Positions 1 to 8,933 of a stretch of DNA of 16,400 bases are shown here, piece by piece. Positions within the stretch are counted from its first letter, which is position 1. Every line of letters starts with the position of its first letter. Both the position numbers and the translations under genes were made by a program. Below the pieces are notes generated by a model. The model was not told the origin of the DNA. It did no database searches and saw nothing but the letters and a program-made list of their open reading frames with translations. The DNA is from Spirogloea muscicola (Eukaryota > Streptophyta > Zygnematophyceae > Spirogloeales > Spirogloeaceae): contig WELB01000147.1 in assembly GCA_009602725.1 (NCBI GenBank), forward strand, positions 142,652-159,051, given 5' to 3'.

Positions 1-330
1 CGGCGGGCTTCGCGGCGCGCGGGCCGGCGCGAGATGCGGCGGGGTTTGTGGGCCCTCGGGCCTGCCGACCCCCTGGCCCGGCCGCGGGGGGGCGACGGAA
101 CGGCCGTGGATCCGGATCCGGCTACTCAGTTCCCATTGAATCCGCCAATACGCGGATTGGCCCCCTGGCCCGGTGCCGCCGCGCTCGCCCGTGCGCGCGC
201 TCTCCACTGCCCAGCCGACACGCCGTACCGCATGCCACGTGTGACTCGGCCATAAGCCACGTGGCGGCCACTTCCCAGATCTGCCGTCCGTACGCCGCCG
301 CCGGGACCGACTGTCGTGAAGCGCCCAGCG
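1..330 (+). repeat. GC-rich dispersed repeat, copy 1 (putative 5' region of the retroelement)
   Basis: The first 44 bases match 7240-7283 with one mismatch, and weaker colinear similarity continues to about 330 (against about 7580), ending in a shared short block near 312-322 and 7570-7580. It lies just upstream of retroelement copy A on the same strand, so I infer that it is the 5' UTR or promoter region of that element. It could instead be a separate repeat. It contains two CACGTG palindromes at 236-241 and 258-263. ORFs here are short, overlapping and unconvincing, so I call no gene. Confidence 0.55.
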
Positions 331-429
331 TCGCATGTGAAGCTCTCCCCCGAGCTTGCCCATCTTCCCGCCTCGGCTGTGGCCAGCCCAGCAACCCGCT
401 GCGGCGGACCGGGAGCGGCGAGGTGGAGG

Positions 430-2207
430 CGCTGCGCACCCAGACGGGCACTCGCTGAGGGGATCCTCTGGTGGGCGGGCTTCTCTTCTGCGCTGGCTCA
501 CAATCGCGCTCTCACGGCCACCGCCACGGCGCGCCCGGCGTCCTCCTGCCAGCCTACGCTGAGCGACACCACACTGGTCGGCAGCCCGGGGACGTGTTGG
601 CAGCCACCGCCACGCTACGGCAACGGCTGCCGCCTCTCGGCTTGTCCATCAGGGCTGGGATGTGCGTCGCGTGGTCCCGTCGGGGACTTCCCGTCCCCTT
701 GCCACTGGCCCAGGGGTGCCAGACTCTTTCGGGCGGCCTCGACATCGTGGGTGTTTTCTCGGCACACCGCCTTTCGTGGACAAGCAGCTGCGAGCCCGGC
801 TCCGGGAGCACCTCTGGCCTGCGGCCCGCCTCCCAGAGCTGCAGGACATGCAGCTGGCCCTGGCGATGCTCACCAAGAGCATCCTGCAGCGTCCCCACTA
901 CCTCGCGCGGGCTACCCCTCCCTGCCCCGAGGTGCTGGCGGCCTATGCCACATTCGACACCGGCGTCCTGGAGAGCGTGGCGGCCCTTAATCGCCACAAG
1001 GGCTTCCTAACGTCTCCAGCTGCTATGCAACACTCTGCCCCTCGGCCATGGCGGCCTCGGCTGCCTCTCGCTCGCCCGCGCCAGCAGGCCAGCTACCTCG
1101 GCAGCTGGGCACAGGTCGCTGCGTCGGTGTCACAGCGCTGCCTCCTCGATAGGCGGCCTATGTTGCAGCATGCGGTGGCGGAGGAGACCGTTTCGCTGCC
1201 CTTCCAAGTGGCGCTTCGCTCGGCTCACCACGCTTTACTCGCCGCGTGGTAACGGCGTGGTCACAGCACTTGGTCCACTCCGCCGACTTGCGTGCGCAGG
1301 CGCGGTACACGGCCGAGGTCGACAAGGGGGCCTACACGGCCACGCTGCAGTTACTCCCCCAGACAGACGTGCGCGGGCATGCCCGGCTGCCGTCGGCATC
1401 CTCCCCTGGCACGGCCTGGCTCTCCGCTCTTCTGCTCTATGACGCACTGCGGATGCCGGAAGAGATCTTCCGTACGGCGGTCCATCGCCTGCTGGGACTT
1501 CCCCCGCCCTGTCTTCTGCAAGTGCTGCAGTGAGAGTGCGAGAACGGTTGGCGGATCCAGCCGAGCTGGCGGCGCACGTCCTCCACTGAGCAACCGGAGG
1601 CGAGCGCACTGCTGCCCGTGACCTCCTCAGGGATGCCTTGTCGGCAATTTCCTGGAGGCTGGGTACACTGTGGCGCTGGAGAACACGTCCATCATGCCTA
1701 TCCTGCAGAAGGCGGATGGACTCCACACTCGGCGGGTCGACCTAGTGGCCACCACGCCGGGTGGTGGCCCGCACTTTATCGCCGACGTTGTCACCACTGA
1801 TGGGGTGGACCGTTGCAATCCGGGGCTTTCTGCCTCGAGGGCTGGCCATGCTGCGGCAAGCGCGGCTGGCAGCAAGGCGACGAAGTACGTAGACCACCCG
1901 GTAGGGGACGACCTTTGCCGTGGATGTGCACGGGGGCTTGTGGGTCCCAGTGGCTCGACCTGTTGGCCCACTTGCACGACGCGCTGTGTCCCGCAGGCGA
2001 GGTGAGCAGGCTGACTTCAACGCCGCTGGCTTGCTAGCTCAGGTCTATCGGATGCGCCTCTCTATCTCCCTCCAGCCGTTCATGGCCCACGCCTTGCACC
2101 TGCGTGCCGGCCGTGCTCTAGCTGCAGCCTCTGGCTTTCGTCATAGGGATTGCTTTCAGGCTGCTATATTTTCGGAATCACGGCTCCTCACTCGTGGTTA
2201 CTAAGTG
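430..2207 (+). pseudogene. Non-LTR retrotransposon copy A: decayed reverse transcriptase with C-terminal finger and nuclease-like domain
   Basis: The reading jumps between frames and is broken by stops. In order: a degenerate catalytic YADD-type box at 555-567 with an extra base; RT thumb/connection sequence about 570-1250 (including LPELQDMQLALAML and ILQRPHYLARATPP); a linker with FRTAVHRLLGLPPPC near 1470-1515; a broken zinc finger near 1525-1590; then an endonuclease-like block about 1670-1800 (SIMPILQKADGLHTRRVDLV, IADVVTTDG), whose two Asp are 14 residues apart. That spacing fits the PD-x12-14-D signature of restriction-like endonucleases of early-branching LINEs. A tail ends in RLLTRGY and a stop at 2202-2204. 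RT sequence before the active site is missing. The order RT-finger-nuclease is known for RLE-type non-LTR elements; assignment to a clade is not possible by eye. Confidence 0.75.
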
Positions 2208-2229
2208 ATCCATCCTACCCAAGCTCTGA

Positions 2230-2328
2230 GACAGCGCTTTTGGTCCCTTCGGACTCTGTCAATTGTTTTCGAGCTGGCTGTTCACATTCCCTCGCCCCCT
2301 TTGGTGAGAGCCACTTCATTTTTGAAAA
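2230..2328 (+). repeat. 3' UTR module of copy A
   Basis: Directly after the stop of copy A there is a diverged copy of the module seen intact at 9630-9712 and 10452-10534: a cttcg block, tgtcaatt, a ctggct block and gagagccacttc in the same order. The hairpin found in better-preserved copies is degraded here. Confidence 0.6.
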
Positions 2329-2329
2329 A

Positions 2330-2846
2330 GACGTCCTTCATGCCCATCTAGCTGTTGCCTGACGGTCGTCTCCATACACGGTGCACTGACCTGGTCGCCA
2401 TCCTGCCCAGGGGGGCTCCACGCTTCATCGGACATTGTGATTACCGACTCCGCCAATCCCATCAAACCAGCGACGGAAGCAGGGCACGCGGTTGGCAAGG
2501 CTGCTAGCATGGAAAGAGCGCAAATCCGTATATGAGCCTGCCTGTGATGATGTTGTGGCGCTGACAATGGTCGTGCACGGGGCATTCTGCAGTCCGTGGC
2601 TGGACTTTCTGCAGCGGCTTGCACGACGGGCAATCGATCGTCGGCAGGACATCAAGGTGAGCTGCCCAGCTTTGAAGCCGCCGGGTCGCTTGCCCAGGTG
2701 TTCGGCATGCGGCTGTCCATCTCCTTCCAACTTTCCCAGGCTCACGCAGTTTACTTGCTTGGCTGCTACTTCTGGGTCTCGTCTGGGTGCCTCTTTTCCA
2801 GCTGCAAGTTACTCCGATGTGCGGCTGCTGACTCGGGGGCACTAAG
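2330..2846 (+). pseudogene. Non-LTR retrotransposon copy B, 5'-truncated (nuclease-like domain and tail)
   Basis: It begins inside the nuclease-like block. Residues DGRLHTRCTDLVAILPRGAP are readable from about 2360, then a frameshift to VITDSANP and AGHAVGKAA, then in-frame stops near 2534-2545, then MVVHGAFCSPWLDFLQRLAR and RRAIDRRQDIK. The tail reads AAGSLAQVFGMRLSISFQ, shifts frame again, and ends DVRLLTRGH plus stop at 2842-2844. It lies tandem to copy A in the same orientation. Truncation at the 5' end is typical of LINE insertions. It has no coding capacity. Confidence 0.72.
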
Positions 2847-2877
2847 CTCCTATTCGCTGTGGTCTCTTGCATAGCCG

Positions 2878-2980
2878 TGTGGTTTTGGCGCCTTTTGGAC
2901 CTTTGAACCTTGTTCGTTCTTTCTGGACTGGCTTTTGAGCCCCCGCCCCCTTTGACGAGCTCACTTCTTCCACTGGGGGG
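2878..2980 (+). repeat. 3' UTR module of copy B
   Basis: After the copy B stop, the order ttttggcgcc, ctttgaaccttgt, ggactggctttt, cgccccctttg and ctcacttcttcc follows the intact module at 9630-9712. It ends beside a G-run and a short A-run at 2968-2987, which may be a remnant tail. Confidence 0.6.
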
Positions 2981-3222
2981 GGAAAAATGGTATTGAAGAA
3001 TGGAGAAGGGAGGGCACGACCAGCTGGGTTGCAGGCCGACTTGCATTCCACGCCTGCAAAACTCTCCTCAAAGACCACTGCGTGCAGACGACGTCATTGA
3101 TGTAGTAGCCAGGCTACCGAACCATACCCGTACCCTCTGCTTGAGCTGCGCTACACGGGTTTGACGACATGAGAGCGCTTGAGGGCCACGCCCATCTTTC
3201 TAAGAATGCAGCATGGTGAATG
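2981..3222. other. Spacer downstream of LRR-RLK gene 1
   Basis: This stretch lies between the last retroelement module and the stop codon of the minus-strand receptor gene, so it should hold the 3' UTR of that gene. I see no ORF of note, no RNA gene and no clear polyadenylation signal. Confidence 0.5.
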
Positions 3223-6200
3223 TCAGGCCGGCCGAGCCCCAAAGCTGCGGAGGTCCTCCAGGAGCTGGACGACTTGGCCCATCGATGGTCGCGAGGATGG
3301 AGCCTGCCGGGTGCACGCCAGCCCCACCTTGAGCATGCCCAACATCTCGTCTGCTAGCTCATCGCTCTGCGGCCCAGCCACGGGGACAAACCCATTGGCT
3401 GCCACGAGCCGCAATAGCAAGGGGTCGAGGACGGCAGTCAGGGGTGCTCCCTCCCGCAGCAGGCGATTGACCCAGTGCACCAAGCTGCCATCACTTTCTG
3501 CTGCGGCAAACCGCGAGTCGGTGGGCTTGCACCCAGTAACAAGTCGCAGCAGCACAATGCCGAAGCTGAAGACGTCGGTCTTCTCATTTACCTGGCCGCT
3601 CTGGGCGTATTCTGGAGCAAGGTACCCGACTGTACCTGATATTGCAGCAACAACAACATTTAAGCGCGCAGCTGCACTGAATGCAATGATAGGAAAGCTC
3701 GTATTAGCATGATGATGATGATGTCAACGGAAGCAGGTAAAACTTCGCCTCACCAGCCACTGCCGTGCTCATGTGCGTATCTGTCAGATCGAAAAGTTTC
3801 GCAAGGCCAAAGTCGGCTACACGAGCCTCGCCCTCTTCAGTGAGCAGGATGTTTGCCGGCTTGATGTCACGGTGCACCACTCTAGGTGTGCACTCCTCGT
3901 GCAAGTACCTGTTGGAGGTTGTTGGAATGTCACTGATGCCTGCATTAGGGACATGCAGAAACACTGAAGCAGGGAGAGTGTATCTTAACAATGAAAGACA
4001 TTTAGTAGATGTCAGGAAAGACATCCCTGCGACAGCTCGTCACCTGATACCGCAAGCAGCACCTAGTGCAACTCTGCAGCGGAATGTCCAGGGCTCCATC
4101 ATGGCCAGCCAAGGGGTCACCGTGTCGAGCACGTCCTCCAGGCTGCCGCCACTCATGAAGTCGTATATGATTAGGAGCTCTTTGGTGGCCGACGGGCCAG
4201 AGCTGGCATAGTAACCTCGCAGCGAAACCAAGTTAATGTGTTTGATGCCGCCAAGCGTCTCCACCTCCGCCAGAAACTGCTTGTGCCCCTGCCCTGCGCC
4301 TGTCACCAGCTTTTTGACAGCCAGCGCCAGGCCCGACGGCAGGATTGCCCTGCATTGATGAGGTGTCATGTGGTGATTGGCCTCAACTTCAGGAAGAAAT
4401 CTAGACGTCAGCCTAGGGATCCACCTGGATAGTGACAGCACCTGTAGCTCAAAGCCTTCAAGCAGGGTAAATTTATAATGAGGACCTCCGAGATAAGAGC
4501 TCACTTGTACACGGAGCCAAACCCGCCGCGACCAATGAGGTGTGCCTCACTGAAGTTGTCCGTGGCAGTAAGGAGGTCCTCCATGGTGAACTGGCTCTTG
4601 CCCTGACCAAGGAAGAGCACCAGGCCTGTCCTGGGCGAGCTCCTATGGAGCCCGCCCGAGCTGCCCTTTGACTGCCGGAGTGCACCAGGCATCCACAAAC
4701 AAGGTTGGAGAAGTGTGAACGAAAACGCCTCGTTGCTACCGTGCTTCAGCCTCAGGACAACAAGGACCAGTGCCACCGCCACTGCTGCTGCACCAATGAC
4801 AATGCCGACAACTACCCCTGTGGAGATGCTTGAGGATTTGGACTTTATGGGGCCACATGGTGGAAGAGGTCCCCCGCACAGCCCTGCATTTCCAGCATAG
4901 CTGGTGGCCTTGAAGGCCGTGAATGCGCCCACGGTGGGCACGGCACCGCTGAGGTTGTTGAAGGAGACGTTGAAGTAGGTGAGCGTGGCGATGTTGCCAA
5001 GAGCGCTAGGAATTGCCCCATTCAGCTCGTTGGTGGAGAAGTCAAGGGCCTGCAGGAAGGGCAGCTGGCCAAGAGTTGCCGGGATGGGGCCAAAGAATCT
5101 GTTGGCATGCAGCGAAAGGCGCCGCAGATTCACCAGGCCACCGAGACTTGCTGGCACTGTGCCCGACAGCTGCGGGAGGTACGAGGAGCTTGCTGAGCCC
5201 TCTCGTTCAAGCTTTCAGGTGTTGTTAGCGAGGAAGCCGAGGAAATCGAAGCTCACAGGAGGAAGCACTAAAAGCATACGTGCATTGCAGGGTTGGAGCT
5301 CACTTGATTGTTATCGAGCTGGAGGTACTGCAGGTTATTAAGATTGCTGAGGTCAGATGGGAGCAGCCCGCTGAAAGCATTGCCAGACAGGTTCAGGCTG
5401 TACAGCGTGTTGTAGAGGCCACTACCGGCGGGGATGATGTCTCCGAGCAAGTTGCCAGAGAGGTCCAGCACCACCAAGCTTGGTCCGGCCAGCACCTCGG
5501 AGGGCAGGCTGCCAGAGAGCATGTTGTTGCTGAGATCAAGTGCAGACAGGAGTTGGAGGCGTGCAAGCGCAGCCGGGATGGTGCCAGACAGTCGGTTGTT
5601 GCCGAGGTACAGTGAGCTGAGGCGCGAGCAGTTGGCAAGCTCGGGCGGGATCAAGCCGCTCAGGGCGTTGTTCCTCAAGGAGAGAAACTGCAACTGCTTC
5701 AGAGCTCCGAGCTCATGCGGGATGACCCCGCCAAGTCGGTTGGCAGTGAGTTCTAGACCCTGCAGATTGTGCAGTGTTCCAAGCTCCCGAGGTATTGGGC
5801 CCGTCAGCTCGTTTACCGCCAGGGCGATGAATTGCAGAAAGTGCAGACCACTAAAGCTTGCTGGGATATTCCCAGTGAGCCAATTGATGGAGACATCGAG
5901 GCGCTGCAGCGCGACCAGGCTGCCGAGGGCTGCCGGGATCGCCCCTGTGAGCTTATTGTTGTAGAGGTACATGACCTGGAGACGGTTAAGCGCCCCAAGG
6001 CTCGCTGGGATGCTGCCCGTGAGCCGATTATTGTACAGCCGCAGGGCAATCAGTGCCGAGAGTTGGCCGAGCTCTGGCGGAATGCTGCCAGTCAGGCGGT
6101 TGCTGTAGAGGCTGAGGAGGGTGAGCGTCGACAAATTGCCGATTGTTGGCGGAATGCTGCCCGTGAGCCGGTTGTTATTGAGCCACAGAAACTGGAGCAA

Positions 6201-6941
6201 GGGCAGGCCGCCGAGGCACGCTGGGATGTTGCCAGTCAGCCTATTGTAGTGAAGGTACAGGATCCCCAGGAAGCGGCACTTGCAGATGCTTTGTGGGATT
6301 GGGCCCACAAAGGCCGAATTGAATGAGAGGTCCAGCGACCTCAGGGCCGGCACGCCAGTGGTATCGGGGATGCGGCCGCTGAAGTTGTTTGTGCCAAGCA
6401 GAAGGTATAGGAGCGTCGGCAGCGACCCGTTGGTGAGGCATGGTGGGAGGCTGCCAGTGAGGTTATTATAACCCAGATCCAACAGGACCAGCGCCGAGGC
6501 ATTGCAGAGTGCCGCCGGCACGGCGCCGGAGAGGGTGTTGTTGGCGAGGCCCAGGAAGTTGAGGTGCCGCAGGCGGCCCAGCGAAGCCGGGATGCCTCCG
6601 CTGAGGCTGTTGTTGTACAGAAGGAGCTCCTCCAAAGCCGCCAGGTCGCCGAGCGACGCCGGGATGGGCCCCGACAGGGAATTGTTGCTGAGGTTGAGCT
6701 GCTCCAGTGCCGCCAGGCCGCCGAGCGCGCTGGAGAGGCCGCCGGATAGCCCGGACGCCTGCAGGTCCAGCTGCGTGACGCGGCCGCCGCGGCACCCGAC
6801 GCCCGCCCAGGAGACGTTGCCAATGCCGCAGGGCCCGGCGCCGCCGGCCGCCCAGCCGGCGAGGACGCCATGGGGGTCGCGCACGCCGTCCTTGAAGGCC
6901 AGCAGCGCCGCCTCATCCGCCACGCCATTGCTGCCGGCCAA
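3223..6941 (-). CDS. Leucine-rich-repeat receptor-like Ser/Thr kinase (gene 1), five exons
   Basis: Predicted plasma-membrane receptor kinase. Exons (minus): 6941-5304, 5169-4505, 4349-4044, 3908-3754, 3635-3223. All introns are GT-AG, and the phases join to 1058 codons ending in TGA. Residues, counted from 6941: LRRNT cap about 8-60 with the paired-Cys pattern [14 protein letters not shown]; about 23 LRRs of 24 residues (LxxLxLxxNxLxGxIP) to about 621; C-cap [13 protein letters not shown]; membrane helix 665-685; basic juxtamembrane; kinase from about 745. Kinase motifs are intact: glycine loop [11 protein letters not shown] 758-768, Lys780 in LAVKKL, likely C-helix Glu796, HRDIKPAN 882-889 (RD type), DFG 902-904, [10 protein letters not shown] 922-931, and a terminal [12 protein letters not shown] block. 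The first in-frame codon is TTG; an in-frame TGA lies at 6959-6957, so the true start and signal peptide are missing or on an undetected exon. The ligand is unknown. A short intron in the juxtamembrane part of exon 2 is possible. Confidence 0.92.
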
Positions 6942-7123
6942 GCCGCCGCCGCAGCGTCAGCTCGACGACCGGCGGAGGCGAGCGCAGAGGAGCGCCAGAA
7001 GGTGCAGGAGAGATGATAAGTCATCTAACCAGCTGCCACCACAGGCGCTGCAGCCTGCAGCGCGAGCTCCGAGGGCGAGAGCCTCGGCGGGGGCTAGCGC
7101 CGGGCCACGACTGCAGGGAGCGG

Positions 7124-7124
<1 letters not shown>
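6942..7124 (-). other. 5' flank of gene 1 with a stop-interrupted signal-peptide-like stretch
   Basis: In the frame of gene 1, codons upstream of the TGA at 6959-6957 read DLSSLLHLLALLCARLRRSS (about 7020-6960), a hydrophobic run resembling a secretion signal, but I found no in-frame ATG before it. An ATG at 7024-7022 is in another frame and leads to an Arg/Ala-rich reading without LRRs. Either the signal exon is mutated, or a base error or an unseen intron separates it from the LRR exon. Confidence 0.5.
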
Positions 7125-7176
<52 letters not shown>

Positions 7177-7177
7177 N
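7125..7177. other. 52-base T homopolymer followed by an N (probable assembly weak point)
   Basis: T from 7125 to 7176, then a single undetermined base at 7177. Seen from gene 1 it is an A run upstream of its first exon. A homopolymer of this length ending in N is where read assembly commonly fails or contigs are joined, so linkage of gene 1 to sequence on its right is less certain than elsewhere. Confidence 0.85.
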
Positions 7178-7211
7178 CGGGCGGCGATCATTCCTCGGCC
7201 ACGTCGCGCAT

Positions 7212-7212
<1 letters not shown>

Positions 7213-7245
<33 letters not shown>

Positions 7246-7246
7246 G
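7213..7246. repeat. (GGC)n microsatellite, about 11 units
   Basis: Uninterrupted GGC triplets run directly into the repeat copy at 7240. The window itself begins at the equivalent point of the first copy, just after such triplets. Confidence 0.9.
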
Positions 7247-7590
7247 CTTCGCGGCGCGCGGGCCGCCGCGAGATGCGGCGGGGGGTGTTGCGAGTCCCCA
7301 ACGCTGCCGTCACCCCTGGCCCGGCAACGGGTAATGGCACATCCGTAGAGCCTTCTTTGGCCACTCAGCCTGTTGATCTGCCATACTCGGATCTGCCCCC
7401 TGGCTTGGCGTCGCCGCACTTGCGGCGACTGCACGTGCGCGCCCCTTGACCGGCATGGACTGCCCCAAGAAGACATTCGCTAATTTTTAGGACATCCGGT
7501 GACTTACAGACGTGTCACGTGTCACTTTGCTCGTTGATCTCCCTCCTGACGCCCCCGCCGCCACCAACTGTTGTGAAGCAAGCGCGGCCA
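7240..7590 (+). repeat. GC-rich dispersed repeat, copy 2
   Basis: Homologue of 1-330: 43 of the first 44 bases are identical, then colinear but diverged similarity (shared blocks include cccctggcccggc, ccactcag/ctactcag, gatctgccccctgg-like and tgtgaagc). CACGTG palindromes lie at 7432-7437 and 7516-7521. No convincing gene. Its right end meets the minus-strand retroelement debris at about 7577, where a 35-base stretch (7577-7611) recurs inverted at 9950-9984. Confidence 0.55.
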
Positions 7591-7611
7591 GATTAACTGG
7601 TGGCTGGGAGA

Positions 7612-7787
7612 AGGAAGTGCTCGCCCATAGAGAAGAGGGGCTGGCAAATGAAGATGAAGGGCTCGCCCATTGAGGATAGGGGCTGGAAAAAGCCAGCCCA
7701 CAAAAGAATGAACAAAGGACGAGAAGGGGCCAGGGGAAGTACGAAGAACATCAAGCACAAAAAAGAAACGAAGCAGCGACGAAGCAC
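7612..7787 (-). repeat. 3' UTR modules of copy C
   Basis: Read on the minus strand, this follows the copy C stop. It holds two hairpin-type modules, the clearest being ggctggaaaaagccagccc at 7681-7699. The outer part (7656-7787) is the inverted counterpart of 9473-9604. Confidence 0.7.
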
Positions 7788-8334
7788 TCAGTAACCCCTG
7801 CTAAGCAGCCTCAGGTCAGAGAGACTGGGTTCCTGGAAGCGGGTCCCCTGGCCAGAGCCAGAGGCAACAGCGAGGGCTCTGCCTGCACGCTGGTGCAGCG
7901 CGCGGGCCATAGACCTCTGCAGCGAGACGGCCAAGCGCAGGCGGTACACCTGCGCTAGCGACCCTGCTGCATGGGAGTCCACCGGCTCCCCATGGAAGCG
8001 GCGGACAATGGCGTGGCGTGAGAGCTGGTTGAGCAGCTCGAGCCACCGAGCGCCCAGCGCCCCGTGCGTATCGATGGCGAGCGGGAAGAACTCGACTTCC
8101 CGCGGGTGATCTGAGTATATTAGCTCCTTGGCCCGAGCGGCGCAGGCTACCGCATACCCAGCCTTGGTGGCACACTGGGCTGGGTGTGAGCGGTCAGATG
8201 AGTCAGTGGTCACCACGTCCAGGAGAAGAAGTGGCCCGCAGGCTGGTGGGGTGGCCACAAGGTCGACGCGACGAGCGTGGAGACCGTCGGCCCGTTGCTG
8301 GAGCGGCATGACGGCGGAGTTCTCGGCTGCCACC
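7656..8334. repeat. Left arm of large inverted repeat
   Basis: Inverted match to 8934-9604. In a 120-base stretch that I compared base by base (7787-7908 against 9354-9474) there are about 6 differences, roughly 95% identity. It comprises the end of retroelement copy C and its 3' UTR. The spacer between the arms is about 600 bases. Confidence 0.85.
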
Positions 8335-8521
8335 AAGAGCCAGCCTCCACAAGGATGCCGTGCATCGCATCCCAGAGATGGTCGTGGGCCGCTGTCCGCT
8401 CTCCGCTGTGGGAACAGAGCAAAACATGAGCGGCCAGCTCCACAGGCTCGGCCCCTCGCTCGCCACATTCGTACTGTTGCACACCCTGGAGACATGGCGG
8501 CGGCAGGCCCAGGAGCCGAAG
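7788..8521 (-). pseudogene. Non-LTR retrotransposon copy C, 5'-truncated (finger, nuclease-like domain, tail)
   Basis: It starts at LRLLGLPPPCLQGV near 8521, then the finger region YECGERGAEPVELAAHVLLC (first Cys lost) and SGERTAAHDHL. A frameshift near 8335 leads into NSAVMPLQQRADGLHARRVD, LLLLDVVTTDSSDRS, AARAKELIYSDHP and LAIDTHGALGARWLELLNQL. The tail is AGSLAQVYRLRLAVSLQRSM to LRLLSRGY, with stop TGA at 7788-7790. From 8335 leftward the frame is open, so this is one of the best-preserved C-termini in the window. The RVD and DVV aspartates are again 14 residues apart. It matches copy E more closely than copies A or F, which suggests a subfamily. The RT part is absent, so it is inactive. 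Confidence 0.78.
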
Positions 8522-8700
8522 CTTTTTGGGCTGGCAAAGCCAGCCCAAAAAGAAATGGACAACGTCCAAAGCCAAAGAAAGAGGAGCCGGAAAAAGAAGA
8601 AAAGCGCGCCCATAGAGAAGAGGGGTTGGCAAAGCCAGCCCAAAAAAGAGTGGACAATGGCCAAAGCCAAAGAAAGAGGAGCCGGAAAAAGGACTACACT
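8522..8700 (-). repeat. Tandem 3' UTR hairpin modules of copy D
   Basis: Two direct copies of a module of about 95 bases (8528-8606 and 8624-8692) share gccagcccaaaaa and a long block from caaagccaaagaaagagg on. The first holds a perfect 8-base stem with a 3-base loop (8530-8548: gggctggc aaa gccagccc). On the minus strand they follow the end of copy D and precede the truncated start of copy C. Confidence 0.75.
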
Positions 8701-8740
8701 ACAAAACACTGCAGAACACATAGACGATGCAGAGGGAAGC

Positions 8741-8933
8741 TCAGTACCCACGAGTGAGCAACGTCAGGTCTGAGTAGCTCGCTGCAGGGAAAGAGGCACT
8801 CCGTTGAGACCCAGAGGCGGCGGCCATAGCACGGCCTGCTCGCGTGTGGACGGCATGGGCAAGGGAGCGTTGAAGCGATACGGCCAGGCGCATGCGGAAG
8901 ACTTGTGCGAGCGAACCGGCAGCGTTGAAGCCG
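8741..8933 (-). pseudogene. Non-LTR retrotransposon copy D, tail fragment only
   Basis: On the minus strand it carries AGSLAQVFRMRLAVSLQRS-like sequence, the Ala-rich segment, and a tail ending in TLLTRGY with stop at 8741-8743. It is nearly identical to copy I (10855-10981) until copy I breaks off. At 8934 it meets copy E head to head in the opposite orientation. Confidence 0.72.

Noticed and set aside
34-458. Overlapping ORFs on both strands at the window start
   Set aside because: Short, Arg/Pro/Ala-rich readings of GC-rich DNA, not conserved in the homologous copy at 7240-7590.
5434-6326. Long plus-strand ORFs (176 and 185 codons) antisense to the LRR exon of gene 1
   Set aside because: They mirror the 72-base LRR periodicity of the minus-strand gene and show no domain of their own; similar antisense ORFs occur over gene 2 (15360-15953).
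6502-7449. 315-codon plus-strand ORF across the poly-T run
   Set aside because: It is antisense LRR sequence joined through poly-Phe (T run), an N and poly-Arg (CGG repeat); it is a composition artefact.
8522-8700. Direct repeats as a CRISPR array
   Set aside because: Only two long units in retroelement 3' UTR context in a eukaryotic, intron-bearing sequence; no regular spacers.
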